64,000 nt of DNA from Rhynchopus euleeides (GCA_963210315.1 OY723284.1:2046001-2110000); one strand, 5' to 3'. Counted from the stretch's first letter, positions 10,927-21,857 are shown. The notes: generated by a model not told the origin, from the sequence alone. Made by a program: numbers and translations.

Positions 10927-12461
10927 AGCGGGTTTGTCTATGTGGGTCTCTCGGTCTCTCCCGCCCCCTCTCAACGCACACGACCCTTCGCGCGGGGGGA
11001 ACAGATGCAAAAAAAAATCGCCGGTTTATTTTTCAGTTCTGGCAGGTGGCTGTGCTCTGCACACACGCGCCCCTCTTCACCAGGCAAGATGGTTTTGTGC
11101 TGAGGAGACCCACACCAAGAATTTGCAAGTTGGTGGGGAGAAAGAGAAGGGGGGGGGGAAGTGAGAGAGAGAGAGAGAGAGAGAGAGCAGAACTGAGGTG
11201 GGTGGGAGGGGGGGAGGGAGGTGGGGTTTGCCGGCTGGGGTTGTAACGCAGCTCAGCAGGTGGGCACACGCACTGCTTCACCAAACGTGCCTTGCATAAT
11301 CTCGCACGGTCGCCGTGTGGCAGATACTATACACGCCTGTGTTGCCTTGCGGCAAGAAAATATCAAGCGCAAACTTTGTGGCAGAACGCTTCATGCTCAC
11401 CAGCCCCACCCCCCTCCAGGGGGGAGAATGTGCATTCTTGGGGTAATCAGGCTGGGGAAAAAAACAACAAATCACAACAAATCACACCCGATCGTCAGCT
11501 GATTGAGGGTGTGATATGAGGGTTCTATCCAACAAGGATATCAAGGCGGCACTTTCAAAGTCCTGCCAAGGACAGCGCCACGTGGGTGTGTGCTTCTGAT
11601 ATATGTTATGTCATCATGTGAACCCTCCCCAGCGTGTGCCAACATCCCTGACACGCTCACGAAAAGCATGACACGGAGAAAACAGGTGCCGAAACAACCT
11701 GCCGAGCACACGGGTAGTGCCACGTTGATCCACGCAGCGATCTCCCATGACAGGAAGCCTTGTCGCCACGGCAGAGTCGCCGCAGACTCTCAAATCCAAA
11801 GAAAACAAGGCCAAAAAAACGGGTGAGAAAGAGAGAGAGAGAGAAAGGAGGAGTGTGTCACTCCTCTGTGTGTGTGTGAAGGCTGTCGCCCTCTTCACCC
11901 CCCCCCCCCCTCCCTCCCAGACACACGAACAAAAGCTTTCCCCCCCCCCCCCTCCTCCCCCCCGCCCCTCTACCTGACTAACAACCCCCCGCCCCCGCCC
12001 CTCCATTTTAACGACTTCCACCACCCCTGCCTACTTTTTCTGCGGCAACTCTCTCGCGACGTGAGAGAGAGGTGCCTCAAAAGGGGAACCTGTGTTGTGC
12101 TGTGATATGTTGTGCTGCCACGTGGCGGTCTTGCATCCGACGAGCTTGCTCTGATTCTGTCCAGAACCGTAGCATCCGGCGACACGTTGTCAATCACACC
12201 CTCCACCCCCACCACTCCCCAGCCATTTCCTCCTTCTCTGCGTCACCCCCTGACATTGCTCCAGAACAGATTTATTTTGTCTTGTGTGGCCGTGCGTGTC
12301 GTCTAAAAGTCTTAAGATAAGGGCCCCCCGGCGCCCTGCACGTTGTGGAAACAGTGCACAGCGAGATCGGCTCGACACACAGGAGCGAAGCGGGATTTCT
12401 TCGGTGTCATCCCCCTACACTTTTCACGCTTCATGCATGTGCTAAAGAAAAGGAAGGGATA

Positions 12462-12535
12462 GGCGAAGCTGTGTGCGTGTGCCTCACAAAACAGGTGGCT
12501 GAACTCCAACAGTTTAGCACAGAGCGAAGGCCCCC
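12462..12535. repeat. MITE-A copy, shortened
   Basis: The sequence ends in GCACAGAGCGAAGGCCCCC and starts with GGCGAAGCTGTGTG. Read on the minus strand it follows the family order (GGGGGCCTTCGCTCTGTG, then TGTGAGGCAC, then a decayed GCTTCGCC). Confidence 0.5.
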
Positions 12536-12750
12536 ACACGCCTCGTTGGGCAGAGTTGGACTGAAAGGCTATTCCCTTCCCCCTTCTCCCCTTCTCCCTC
12601 TCTCTCTCTCTCTCCTCTCTTCTCTGTTCTCTTCTCTTCTCCTCCCCACCCTTTAATGGCAACTGGGCACAGCCCACATCCTGTGCCTGAGGTTAACAGT
12701 GCACAGCGGGGGTATTGGGGTTGGTGGAGAGGGGGGAGGAGGGGTGGGGG

Positions 12751-13864
12751 CAGGGCTGTAAATAAGGTTTGGGGGTCAGGAGTCGGGAGTCGGGAGTCGG
12801 TTATTTACAGTCACCTAAGGTACCTGGGGTGGGGGGCTGGGGGGGACGGGCGGTCTCAAACCCTACTCAATCCTGCACGCATCCTGTAGTACGGCCACCT
12901 CTGCCGTGGAGAGTCCCATGGACCCTCCAGCAGTCGCCCACCATTCGGTCAGGGCGGACTGACTCGGCGCTTGCGGGGTCTTCCCGCGTGCGAGGTGGTC
13001 CGCGAAGAAGCACGCGACGCACAGCGCCATGTTGGCTGTCCCAGCCAACCCCCCACTTCGCCCGCAGCGCCCCACACGCTGCGAGCACCTCACTCACGGC
13101 AGCAGTATTTGGCTGCATAGCTCTCAGTATTTCCCGTGCATGCAGCGCATGCATCCACAAATTTTGTGGATGCATCCACACACAGCCTGGAGCTCCGAAG
13201 CCCTGCATGCAGGCCTGCCTGCAGTGGATGAATGCCTGTATGCCAAATCGAAAATCCATTTTTTGACATTTTCGGGCATCCCTGGATGCCGTGGATGCAT
13301 GCATGGATGCATCCACACCATCCACGGCCCCACTGAGAGCTATGTTGGCTGTGAGTCAAACACTACTGCCTCTACCTGAGGCATGTTTTGTGTCGCAACA
13401 GTTGCGTCACATGTGTGACGCATCTGTGTGGAGTGTGTGTGGTTGTGCACGTGTGCGCTGCGGTATGCTCAACCACCTGATGGGGGCGGAACACAACTCT
13501 TCTTGGGAGCTGCCAGGATCTGGCAAAAGGGGCGGGAAAGGGGCGCCGTATTCACAGCAGTGGTTTGGCAATGAACTCACCCCAGTTCAGAGACCGGTAA
13601 TGAAGAAGATGACTGGGAGGCACACACCATGTCCCACCCAGCGGGACCCCCACACCCCCACCCACCCATCGGGACCCCCCCTCCTCGGGTGTTCCAAAAA
13701 CCCTTTCTTTTGAATATTTGGAGTCTGTGCGGATCGCAGTGGGGTCATTTTGGCCATGGGGTGCCTAATACCGCACATTCCCTAAGGGAAGCAAGGCAAC
13801 CCTCCCAATCCCAAAAAATCCGGCGCGAGTCGGGAGTCGGGAGTCGGCCTTATTTACACCCCTG
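12751..13864. mobile_element. non-autonomous hAT element, copy 1
   Basis: The ends are CAGGGCTGTAAATAAGG and, inverted, CCAGGGGTGTAAATAAGG-like (CCTTATTTACACCCCTG on the + strand). The 8-bp GGTGGGGG lies immediately outside both ends (12743-12750 and 13865-13872), an exact target-site duplication of the length used by hAT elements. Subterminal GAGTCGG repeats lie near both ends, and the centre has TGCATCCAC palindromes. No transposase was recognised; the open frames are short and compositionally biased. A copy of equal length (1,114 bp) is at 47459-48572, and frames through both translate identically, so transposition is recent. Confidence 0.9.
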
Positions 13865-15071
13865 GGTGGGGGGTGTGTGTGTGTGGTCCGTCTCGCAGTG
13901 TGGCGGGTTGGGCTGTCGATAGAAACAGGAATTCAAAAAAAAAACGAAGAAAAAAGGTATGGCTGAAAAAAAAATAGGGGGGTCTGGAGTTGCTGCAGGC
14001 ATTAGATGATGCGCTCTCATCGCTCGTGGTTTGATTCGAAGGGGAGGAAGGAAAGGAAGGAAGTATCCCAGACAACAAAAGGGGGGATGGGGTGATAGTG
14101 CGTCAGGTTCACCCGTGAGCTTCTGTTCGATGCCTATCCACCAAAACCCAACATTGCCCCCCCCCCCCCCCCGGGATACGTGGCATGTTGGGTTTTGGGT
14201 CCCCCCACCCACCCCCCACCCCCACCCCCCCAAAGTTGTCCAAAATCTAGCAAATCTTGTTGTTTTAAACCCGACACGGCAAAAAAAAATCGTTCAAATC
14301 GTGCAAGATTCACGTGTGTGTGACTTGTGGCTTTTGGGAAGGGTTGACCCTCTTCCGAACCCAAAAGTGGGGAGTGGAGTGGATGGGTGGGTGGGCCGTG
14401 GAGGCCAGGTGCGCAGGTGCGGGTTTACAATACACTCCACCTTTGCGGTGGGGTGAGGGAGGGCGGGAGGGAGGGAGCTGCGGAGAGAGGGCCATTCTTG
14501 AGGGCAGCGGGAGAGGGGGGGGGGGGTGCGGTTGAGAGTTGTGTGTGTTGGACAGCCTTCTCTCTCTCTATCTCCCTCTTCCACCAGCCATGCCTCCGCC
14601 CCTCAATGTCCCTCTGGCCCCGCCGCCCCTCCCCCCCGCTCAAGACGAAGATACAGCAGAAGCTCTCAGCAGCAGCAGCAACCCCGACCCACCCCCACCC
14701 CCGACCCACACCGACTGCGTTTCCAGGGTCTTGGCGGATCGGCAAGGGCGCCATGACGCATCCGTTGTGTTCACTGTTGCGAACTGCACACACCGACACG
14801 CCCTCCGGGGAGGTGTTGCCGTCGGTGTTGCGTCTGAGGGTTGCAGCCAGGGGGGGGATTGGGGACTTCTGGGGCCCCAGGCAGCAACCCTCTCTCCCAG
14901 CAGGGATTGCGGCGAGCACGGCCCGGTATCGTAACAGTCAGGGCCGCCGTCGGAGCCGCATTCCTCCCATTTGCCTCTTGCTGTCACATGCCATCATGAT
15001 GCGCTCCTGCATGCCGCTGGTTTGACCCACCGTGTAGGTCATTGCTCACAACCCACCACGCCTGCTGGCTT

Positions 15072-15077
15072 GCGCAG
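15072..15077 (+). promoter_or_regulatory. probable trans-splice acceptor of the cyclase gene
   Basis: GCGCAG lies 21 bp before the cyclase ATG, after a T/C-containing stretch (GCCTGCTGGCTTGC). It is a candidate 3' acceptor, inferred from position only. Confidence 0.35.
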
Positions 15078-15098
15078 AATCATCCACACTGAATCACA

Positions 15099-16940
15099 AT
15101 GACGATGGGTTGGTACGAACGCGTCATCTCGCTGGACGGGAAGCTCCAGGGCAAGGCACGCAGCGACAGGCGCCTGCTCTTTCTCACGAGTTGTGTTCAG
15201 GGTTCGATGCAGACCGTGATGACTTTTTATACTATGGATTACTATCCACAAGTCGTTGCTGCCTTCGCCCTGCAGCTGTGCTGCCAATACATGATGATCG
15301 CTCTGTGTGTGTGCGGCGTGCACCTGACACCCAACATCGTGCGTGCATACGTCGTGGGGATGGCTCTTGTCATCGTTGTCGCGGATGTCAGCTTCCGCAG
15401 CATCGATATGCAGCCCGTTTGGCCTGGTTTCGTGCTTCTCGCAGACCTGTCACTGATAGTCGGTCTCGGCAGTCGCTTCGCCACGTGGTTGATGGGGTTC
15501 ACTGCCCTGTGGGTCATCGTCAGCGTGTCGGAGACCATCCTGCGCTTCGGGCTGTTCGACCTGCCTGGCTCAGTGCCTGACTCTTACAGGTGGGACAACA
15601 TTCGACATGCTGTCGAGTGCACAGACCCGCCGTGTCCGGTCAGTACAGAGAAGGGGGTGCTAGAGATGCAAGTGTCGCTCTTCGTGCTGCTTGCCGACTT
15701 CGTGGCCACACGCGGGTTCGCAGAGTCGGCCGAGAGGGAGAAGGCGGCGATGGGACGGACTATCGAGACTGTGGAGGCGATTGCACAACTTCTGGCGGGC
15801 TACGACGTCGACACCGTGGCGGTTATGCTGCAGGAGGCGGAGGCGGAGGGGTGGCTGCCTGCAGCGATGCACGAGGCGCTTCACAAGCTGGAGCAAAACC
15901 TGCGTGCGTACCGCCTGTACCTCCCGAAGTCGTGCCTCCCTGCACAGCAACATGACGGCGGTCCAGAAAGGAGAAACACTGTCTGCGTATCTGTGTCCAC
16001 CGGATCTTCGAGTTCAGGTCTGAGGTCACCCACATGTAGCAGCGATCATCCAGAAGGGCACCGCGCTGTGGCGACGAAGGTGCTTGGTGTCTTGAATTCC
16101 GTCCGGTCAACACTGCTTGTGGTGAACATATGCGACACACTCGCTTGTCTGGACCAGGACCCGCGCACCTTCACGTCGTTCTTCGAGCTGCTGCTGACCA
16201 ACACGATGTCGGCAGTGGAGTCACGCCATGGCCTGGTGGACGTGTTCGTCGGTGACCGCATCCTTGCCTCCTTCAACACGTCACTTCCATGCCTCGTGCA
16301 CACCACTGCAGCTGCAGGTTCAGCACAGCAGATTGTGCGGGCGGTGCGCAGCTTCAACACTCACCAGGACAACAGCACAGACAGTGCTCTGCGTGTCAAC
16401 ATCGGAGCGGCGTCGGGGCGTGTTCTGTGCGGGGACACGGGGTGTGCGGAGATGCGGCGGTTCAGCCTGCTGGGTGTGCTGCCTGTCCTGGCGTGTGGGA
16501 TGGAGCGTGCTGCGCGTGCATTCGGGCTGGAGGTGGTGTGCAACACGAAGCTGCATCAGGAACCAGAGCACGAGTACGTGTTGCTCCTTGTCCCGAGGCA
16601 AGTGCGTCTTGTGAAGCAGAGTGCATGTGGTGGTGGTGACGTTCCCCTGTCTGTGCAAGTCGGCAGCAACAGCAACATCAACAACGATGACACCTGCTTC
16701 TGTGTGTACTCGCTGCTGGTGGAGGAGGAGGGCAACGCACAGCACGGCAGGGATGGGGAGTGGATGTACCACATTGGGAAGGCTGCTGCAGAGTGGGACC
16801 CGTACAACGCTGCGATGCGTGCTTCTCTATCTGGGACCAACCTACAGAAGGCGGCTGGGATGGCAGGCGAGCACCACAGGCAGGCACACAGCATCATCAG
16901 CCTGCTGGGGCACACCACACCCCTTGCTGTCCATGTGTAG
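15099..16940 (+). CDS. membrane-bound class III nucleotide cyclase-like protein, probably inactive
   Basis: 613 residues. The N-terminal ~200 residues contain about five or six hydrophobic segments (roughly 50-72, 83-98, 108-124, 128-146, 188-205). A helical linker follows with an LRAYRLYLPKSCL motif (~268-280), of the kind that often precedes cyclase domains in protists. The cyclase-like domain spans ~335-560. It keeps both metal-site aspartates (D346 in VNICDTL, D386 in VFVGDRILASF) and the IGAASGRVLCGDTG segment. Where active enzymes have GDxVNxAxR for substrate and transition-state contacts, this protein reads GVLPVLACGM, so those Asp, Asn and Arg residues are missing. It is best read as a receptor-like or partner cyclase homologue with doubtful catalysis. 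The start is the first ATG after the putative acceptor at 15077. Confidence 0.75.
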   Translation: MTMGWYERVISLDGKLQGKARSDRRLLFLTSCVQGSMQTVMTFYTMDYYPQVVAAFALQLCCQYMMIALCVCGVHLTPNIVRAYVVGMALVIVVADVSFRSIDMQPVWPGFVLLADLSLIVGLGSRFATWLMGFTALWVIVSVSETILRFGLFDLPGSVPDSYRWDNIRHAVECTDPPCPVSTEKGVLEMQVSLFVLLADFVATRGFAESAEREKAAMGRTIETVEAIAQLLAGYDVDTVAVMLQEAEAEGWLPAAMHEALHKLEQNLRAYRLYLPKSCLPAQQHDGGPERRNTVCVSVSTGSSSSGLRSPTCSSDHPEGHRAVATKVLGVLNSVRSTLLVVNICDTLACLDQDPRTFTSFFELLLTNTMSAVESRHGLVDVFVGDRILASFNTSLPCLVHTTAAAGSAQQIVRAVRSFNTHQDNSTDSALRVNIGAASGRVLCGDTGCAEMRRFSLLGVLPVLACGMERAARAFGLEVVCNTKLHQEPEHEYVLLLVPRQVRLVKQSACGGGDVPLSVQVGSNSNINNDDTCFCVYSLLVEEEGNAQHGRDGEWMYHIGKAAAEWDPYNAAMRASLSGTNLQKAAGMAGEHHRQAHSIISLLGHTTPLAVHV

Positions 16941-18628
16941 GCAGTGCACGCCACCCCGACCCACCAGGGCGGGACACGGCTTCCTCCCTTCACCCACACG
17001 ACCCCCCTCCTCCGCCTCTTTCTTCCTACGTGAGCACGAAGCCGCTTTCCAGTGGTTTCAGTTCCACGTCTCTCCACTTCTCTACGGGGCCTTCGCCGTG
17101 TGTCAAACTGTGTCACTCTCACAGCCAGTTGTGGGGGCCTCACTTTTCTGCACTTCTGTGCGAAGGCCCCCGACAAGTCTCCCCTTCCACGTCTTTACAC
17201 ATGGCGACCCCATTTCGAATCCTGTGACAACCTCTTGTTTTTCGCACCCAGGCCACGCCTTCCTGAGGCCATGCTTCCCCCTCAATGCAGAGCCACCGAG
17301 GATCCTGTGGGCTGTCAAGCAGCTCTGCATAACGGCGCTCATATGATTCAGCCCAATATGTATGAGAGTCTGCTGATGAGACGCACATATATGCCTCGTC
17401 AGCACCAACAACAGCGCCAGCAATGCGTGGATCCTTAGCTGAGGCCATGCATTCCCCTCAGCACAGAGTCAATGAGGATCCCTTCAGACAGGGGTACACC
17501 GATGTGGGCCACGCATCAGGTTGCACCGGGGGTAGGGTGGGGAGCCGCCGATAGGAAGTTTGGTTCGACGAAGATGATACAAGACATTCCGCGAGCGTGT
17601 TCTTGCTGCAGTTCCCTCGCCCGTCCCTTCATCCCGACGGGAGAGGCTTCAGAGAAGTTCTGATCGACCGCGTGCCACCTCTTAAGCTAGTGTTGCCTCC
17701 ACCGTGCCACACAGTGTTCAGTCAAAATGGGGGAGTTGGAGCCGTGAGGGCCAGTGTCCACAGCGTCCACAAGGTGCCTGCTGTGGATTGCTGTGACTGC
17801 CAAACGGGCTGCAAAGGTGAAGAGTGGTCGGGTCAGCACCGTTTCTCAATCTGCAGTGCACAGGTTTCTCAAGGTGCGCCCACTCGGGGAACCCGAGGCT
17901 CATGTCCTTCTTCGTCCCGGCTTTGCCGCACAAACAACCAGGCCTGGGCGGGGAACGAGCCCTTTTTCCAGGTTTTTTGGGTCGGGGAACCAGGTTTTTT
18001 CTAAGAATTTTTACAAGGGAATTTTTGCTCGCCCCCCCACAGTTTCCAGGCGCGTGCCCGTCAGGCGGGACTTTTTCTCTGATTTCTCTCCGCGTCATCA
18101 TTGACAGCTCTCGAGTGATGCCCAGAGATGCTTGCGGCAGAGAGTGCCCCTCATGCGCGTTACAGCTGAAAATGAATGAGGATCATCTGGCACTCGTTCT
18201 CATCGGGGGTTGTGCTCCGCAGGGACTCAATACACCTTGGCACTCTCGCAGGGCTGGACATGCCAGCAGCTGGAGGACAGTTACAAAGCTGCCCCCGACG
18301 CCACCCACCTGCTGGCCCCTTCAGGTCTGAAAGCCCAAAAGCTCCCGGGGATTTTGCAGTGGTGCGCACCATATTCAGCGCAGGGTGATCTCTCCGATTT
18401 TCCAAAACTGCTGGTTTACGGGTTTGGGGAACGGTCGTCGGCAGACCGTTGAAATGCCCGTGTTAGCAAGGCACACTCACGTTTCAGGTAGCGTGTCGCG
18501 TGTCACGCATGTCGCGAACGCGGCAAGTGTACCTCCCAGGTGGGGAAGCCCGACCTCCTGTCCGATGTCAGTCAGGCTTCGAAGAAGCGCTTCATGGATG
18601 CGGTGCTGACCCGGGGAAGTGAGATAGA
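16941..18628. other. intergenic region between cyclase and glycosyltransferase genes
   Basis: No gene was recognised. It contains one MITE-A copy (17086-17171) and otherwise unassigned DNA. Short open frames on both strands show no motifs. Confidence 0.5.
17086..17171. repeat. MITE-A copy
   Basis: GGGGCCTTCGCCGTGTG begins the copy and CACTTCTGTGCGAAGGCCCCC ends it. Inside is TCAAACTGTGTCACTCTCAC followed by CTCACTTTTCTGCAC, the family core. Confidence 0.7.
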
Positions 18629-18875
18629 TGGACGGGCACACGCTACATGGGGGGTCTGGGGGGCGTGAGCCCCCCAGCCGCCGGAGGCCACGGTAGCGAA
18701 CATCTGTTCGTGTGGGCGTACAGATTCTGTGCGAGTTGGCTGCGTCCTCAGAGGCGACTGGAGTGGTTGGACCCCGACTTGGGATTCGAAGGACTTGAGT
18801 ACGAGACGTACGCCACAGGGGGGTCTGGGGGGCGGAGCCCCCCAGCCGCCGGAGGCCACGGTAGTGAACGTCTGG
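18629..18875 (+). repeat. second copy of the 240-bp GGGGGGTCTGGGGGGC repeat
   Basis: The copy starts at GGACGGGCACACGCTACA. It has the same two hairpin blocks as 4828-5065 and the same linker landmarks (ATCTGTTC, GTGGGCGTA, GAGTTGGCTGCGTCCTC, CTGGAGTGGTTGGA). The linker differs by several indels, so these are older copies. Confidence 0.7.
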
Positions 18876-18954
18876 CTCTCCAGTTGGCCAGCAAGGCGAA
18901 CGGTACGTGGGACAGACTTCCCTTCCATCCTTGTGCGCGCCCTGTCGACTGGGG

Positions 18955-19070
18955 AAAACTTAGAAAAAGTTTTTTCCTCTGCGAAACAACCTTAGAAAAA
19001 AATTCCCCTAACAAAATTCTTAGAAAAAAACTTTTTTTCCCCTTACAAAAATTCTTAGAAAAAAAGTTCA
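18955..19070. repeat. AT-rich cTTAGAAAAA repeat cluster
   Basis: At least four CTTAGAAAAA units alternate with TTTTTTCCCC and CCTTACAAAAATT blocks in an otherwise GC-rich setting. Similar pieces (TTTTTCTAAGAATTTTTAC) occur near 17996-18030 in the opposite sense. Confidence 0.55.
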
Positions 19071-19291
19071 GAATCCTGAAAGTGGGGAACAAGCCCCCCA
19101 GTTAGGAACAGCCCTGCAAACAACGCCTCATCTTTTTTTTTTGTCTTTTTCGTCCTTCTCTCAGGGGGGGGGGGGGAAGACGGGACAGTCTTGGATCCCC
19201 CCACCCCACCCCTCTATCCCGCCGAGCATCCTGGATGCCCTGCAGACAGGCCACCCCCCCTCCCCCCAACCCCACCCCGACCCCCTTTTCA

Positions 19292-21367
19292 ATGCGTGCC
19301 CTCCTCCGCCCCCTCCTCGCCGCCGTGGCCTGTATCGCCGGGGCTGAGGTGGTGCGGCGCACAGCCCCGTTCCCCTTCTCCTCCATCTCCACACCTGCCT
19401 CCTCCGACCCGATCCTCCCGCCTGGGCTGCTGCAGCCCTGCGAAGCCGCCGCGACGCAGCTGGGGTCGGATGCCGCACTCCCGCCGCAGCGGCTGACGGA
19501 GGAGTTTCTTTGGAGGGTGGTGGGGTCCGGCGGGGCACAGCAGCAGCGCCAACGCATTGTCGTCGCCTCGATTGCAACGCAAGGCATCATCCCTCTCGCC
19601 ACGGCATGGCTGGAGGCATCGGCACGCGCAGGGGTTAAAAACACCCTCATAGGATGTGCCTCTGCAGGGTGCTACACAACCTTGCTCAGAGGTGGGGGCC
19701 TGACCACACCACCGCATATTCATCTCATCCAACACAGCCTGCGCATCTGCGCCAGGTCACAGCTCCACCGCGACCCGACCTTCTCCCGCCTCGGGATGCT
19801 GAAGGTGCGCCACATCCTCGACATCACCACCCTAAGCTTTTCCGTCCTCCACCTCGACTGCGACGCAGTCCCTCTCCGCAACCCCTTCTCTGCCCCCTAC
19901 CTCCCGGGAGCCCTCCTCGGTGCAGCCGACATCCTCGTTCAGAGCGATTTCGGCGCAATCTCCCCGATGGCCCGCACAACCCCCTTGGAAGACCCGAGCG
20001 TGGTTGCGGCAACCCCACCCAACATCGGGATCCTCTACGTGAGGGGCGCAGGGGAGGGTGGGGGTGGAGGTGGAGGTGGAGGTGGCCTCGGGGTGGAGGG
20101 GAGCAACAGCACCCCCCCTGTGGGGCAGAACCGCGCGCCCCTGCTGCGGTTTCTCGAGGAGTGGCGGGGCTGCACGGAGAGGAGCGACAAGGCGTGGGAC
20201 CAGCTCTGCTTCTCCGAGGTGCTGCTGGGGGGTGGTGGTGGTGGTGGCGGTGCCAGCGGAGAAGGAGACCCCCGCTACCCAGGCCTCTTCCGTGCCTACC
20301 GACGCGGGGGTGGTGGCGGCAGCTCGCTGTCTGTCGGCATCCTGTCCGGTCAGCGCTTCCCCATGGGCCTGCACCTGCTGCAGGGTGGGGAGGTGGAGGA
20401 GGAAGGGGCAGGGGGTGGCGGGGCTGCCATCGTGCACGCCACAGGCGCCTTCGACAAGGCGTTTGTGCTGCGCGAGATGCGGGCCGGAGGGGGCGGTGGC
20501 GGTGGCGGTGGCGGCGGCGGCTCGCCTGCCCACACAGCGGAGCTGTTCCTCACGTTCGCCTTCGACATCCCAGAGATGGGGCTCTGCGGGAGGGGCGGTG
20601 ATGATGTCGCAGCTGCGCAGCGGGCGGCAGGCACGCTGCTGCCCTGCCCCACCCCGGAGGGCGGCGGTGGGGGTGGCACCGCCGCCGCCGCCGCCGTCGC
20701 CGGCCCCCCAGTGCTGGGGGTGGATATCCCGCTGGTGAGCCGGGACCTGACACACGCCTTCACGCAGAGGCAGGTGCTGCAGCTGCGGGATGCGGTGGCA
20801 CTCGCTGTGCTGTCGAACCGGACCCTCGTCCTCCCGCGTTTCTATGTGCCTGTCTATTGGGGCTACCGTGACACGCCGGACGCAGGGCACATCGCGTATG
20901 TCCACAGCGTGGACCGCTTGATGAACTGGACGTGGTTCCACGGGGGACGCCCTGACTCGCTCCGGGTGAAGGAGCACTCCTTCCTGCGCAACACGCAGAC
21001 GCCTGCGGAGATCCGGCAGGGCGTTGCGCTGCTGCAGGAGGGGCGCCTGACGGAGGGCAACGCCTCGGAGGTGTTCCGGAGGTACGCCGGGCACCGCGTG
21101 GTGCACGTGCCGTCGGTGGTGGAGGCGTGGGCGGGGTTTGCCAGCCCTGCAGCGGCGGCGGGCTTTCGGGCCGGGTTCGAGCATATGGTGGCTGCGGAGA
21201 TGGGGCGGCATCGGGGGTGGCGCAGCTCGCAGGGGAACCGCCCCAGGTGCTGCGTGCGGATGTTCCCCCGGGAGGAGGAGGCGCGGAACGAGCAGAGGCT
21301 TGGGGCTTTGGCGGCGGCGGCGAGGCAGGAGGGTGGCGGCAGCAGGCGGGGCGGGTGGTGGGGGTAG
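19292..21367 (+). CDS. secreted/Golgi nucleotide-diphospho-sugar transferase (GT77-like)
   Basis: 691 residues from an ATG that gives a good signal or anchor segment (MRALLRPLLAAVACIAGAEV). Residues ~85-300 resemble the nucleotide-diphospho-sugar transferase domain. The stretch LGMLKVRHILDITTLSFSVL leads into HLDCDAVPLRNPF, whose D189-C-D191 is the DxD metal/donor-sugar motif, and an SPNIGI-like TPPNIGILYV follows. A second globular part (~500-660, VDIPLVSRDLTHAFTQRQVL and NRTLVLPRFYVPVYW) resembles C-terminal regions of such enzymes. The role is probably sugar transfer in the Golgi; the donor is unknown. Odd: the domains are separated by long polyglycine tracts encoded by GGT/GGC/GGA runs, which look like microsatellite expansions. 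Confidence 0.7.
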   Translation: MRALLRPLLAAVACIAGAEVVRRTAPFPFSSISTPASSDPILPPGLLQPCEAAATQLGSDAALPPQRLTEEFLWRVVGSGGAQQQRQRIVVASIATQGIIPLATAWLEASARAGVKNTLIGCASAGCYTTLLRGGGLTTPPHIHLIQHSLRICARSQLHRDPTFSRLGMLKVRHILDITTLSFSVLHLDCDAVPLRNPFSAPYLPGALLGAADILVQSDFGAISPMARTTPLEDPSVVAATPPNIGILYVRGAGEGGGGGGGGGGLGVEGSNSTPPVGQNRAPLLRFLEEWRGCTERSDKAWDQLCFSEVLLGGGGGGGGASGEGDPRYPGLFRAYRRGGGGGSSLSVGILSGQRFPMGLHLLQGGEVEEEGAGGGGAAIVHATGAFDKAFVLREMRAGGGGGGGGGGGGSPAHTAELFLTFAFDIPEMGLCGRGGDDVAAAQRAAGTLLPCPTPEGGGGGGTAAAAAVAGPPVLGVDIPLVSRDLTHAFTQRQVLQLRDAVALAVLSNRTLVLPRFYVPVYWGYRDTPDAGHIAYVHSVDRLMNWTWFHGGRPDSLRVKEHSFLRNTQTPAEIRQGVALLQEGRLTEGNASEVFRRYAGHRVVHVPSVVEAWAGFASPAAAAGFRAGFEHMVAAEMGRHRGWRSSQGNRPRCCVRMFPREEEARNEQRLGALAAAARQEGGGSRRGGWWG

Positions 21368-21857
21368 GGGGCTGTCCCGTGCTGTGTGCGTCACAAACCG
21401 TGTCGTGACTTACTGCAGCCAATGTATCATGTGAGTACCCAAGTAGAGTATACGATGGGAATGTGTCTCGATAGAAGTGACTAGTGCGCGGGAGTGCGTC
21501 GCATCCTCTCCCGATGGCTCGTCAACGGGGCTTCGCCCGGCTCTTGGCACATTTATTTCTGACTGTTCCTCTGGGCCGTCAGCAGCGATTTTGAGACTGG
21601 CCGACACGAGGGGTTGAAGTTAATTCAGCGAATTATTCCCCCATGCGACCCATACTGCAAAATGCGCGAAGAAGAGATCTCCCCTCCCGAACCCTGCACC
21701 GTGCCTGAATCTTTGCGACAGCAGAGCACGCCCCGCCCTTCATGTGATTTCCACACACACTCACGGCAGCCCCTCCAGCAGCTGCTGCTCCAGGCACCTC
21801 CTCATGTGCCCCACACGCCACACACCGCCAGGTTCGACATAGCTACGCGACAGTAAC
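21368..21857. other. intergenic region with a dispersed repeat
   Basis: It contains only the 85-bp repeat described at 21520 and pyrimidine-rich DNA leading to the micro-ORF. Confidence 0.5.
21520..21606 (+). repeat. dispersed ~85-bp repeat, copy 1
   Basis: Shared blocks with 24697-24786 are AACGGGGCT, then ATTTCTGACTGTTCCTC, then CAGCGATTTTGAGACTG. Spacing between the blocks is conserved to within a few bases. Nature unknown. Confidence 0.6.

Larger units (their letters stand above)
4190..15098. other. gene-free interval rich in repeats
   Basis: No convincing host gene was found in these 10.9 kb. The stretch holds the dispersed 240-bp repeat, a G-rich hairpin, a hAT transposase remnant, a 129-bp cruciform palindrome, several MITE-like inverted repeats, a 1,114-bp hAT element, and many homopolymer runs and (GA)n, (CT)n, (GT)n microsatellites, listed separately where distinct. 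Between these I see only low-complexity DNA. The open frames on both strands are short and without recognisable motifs. Confidence 0.6.
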
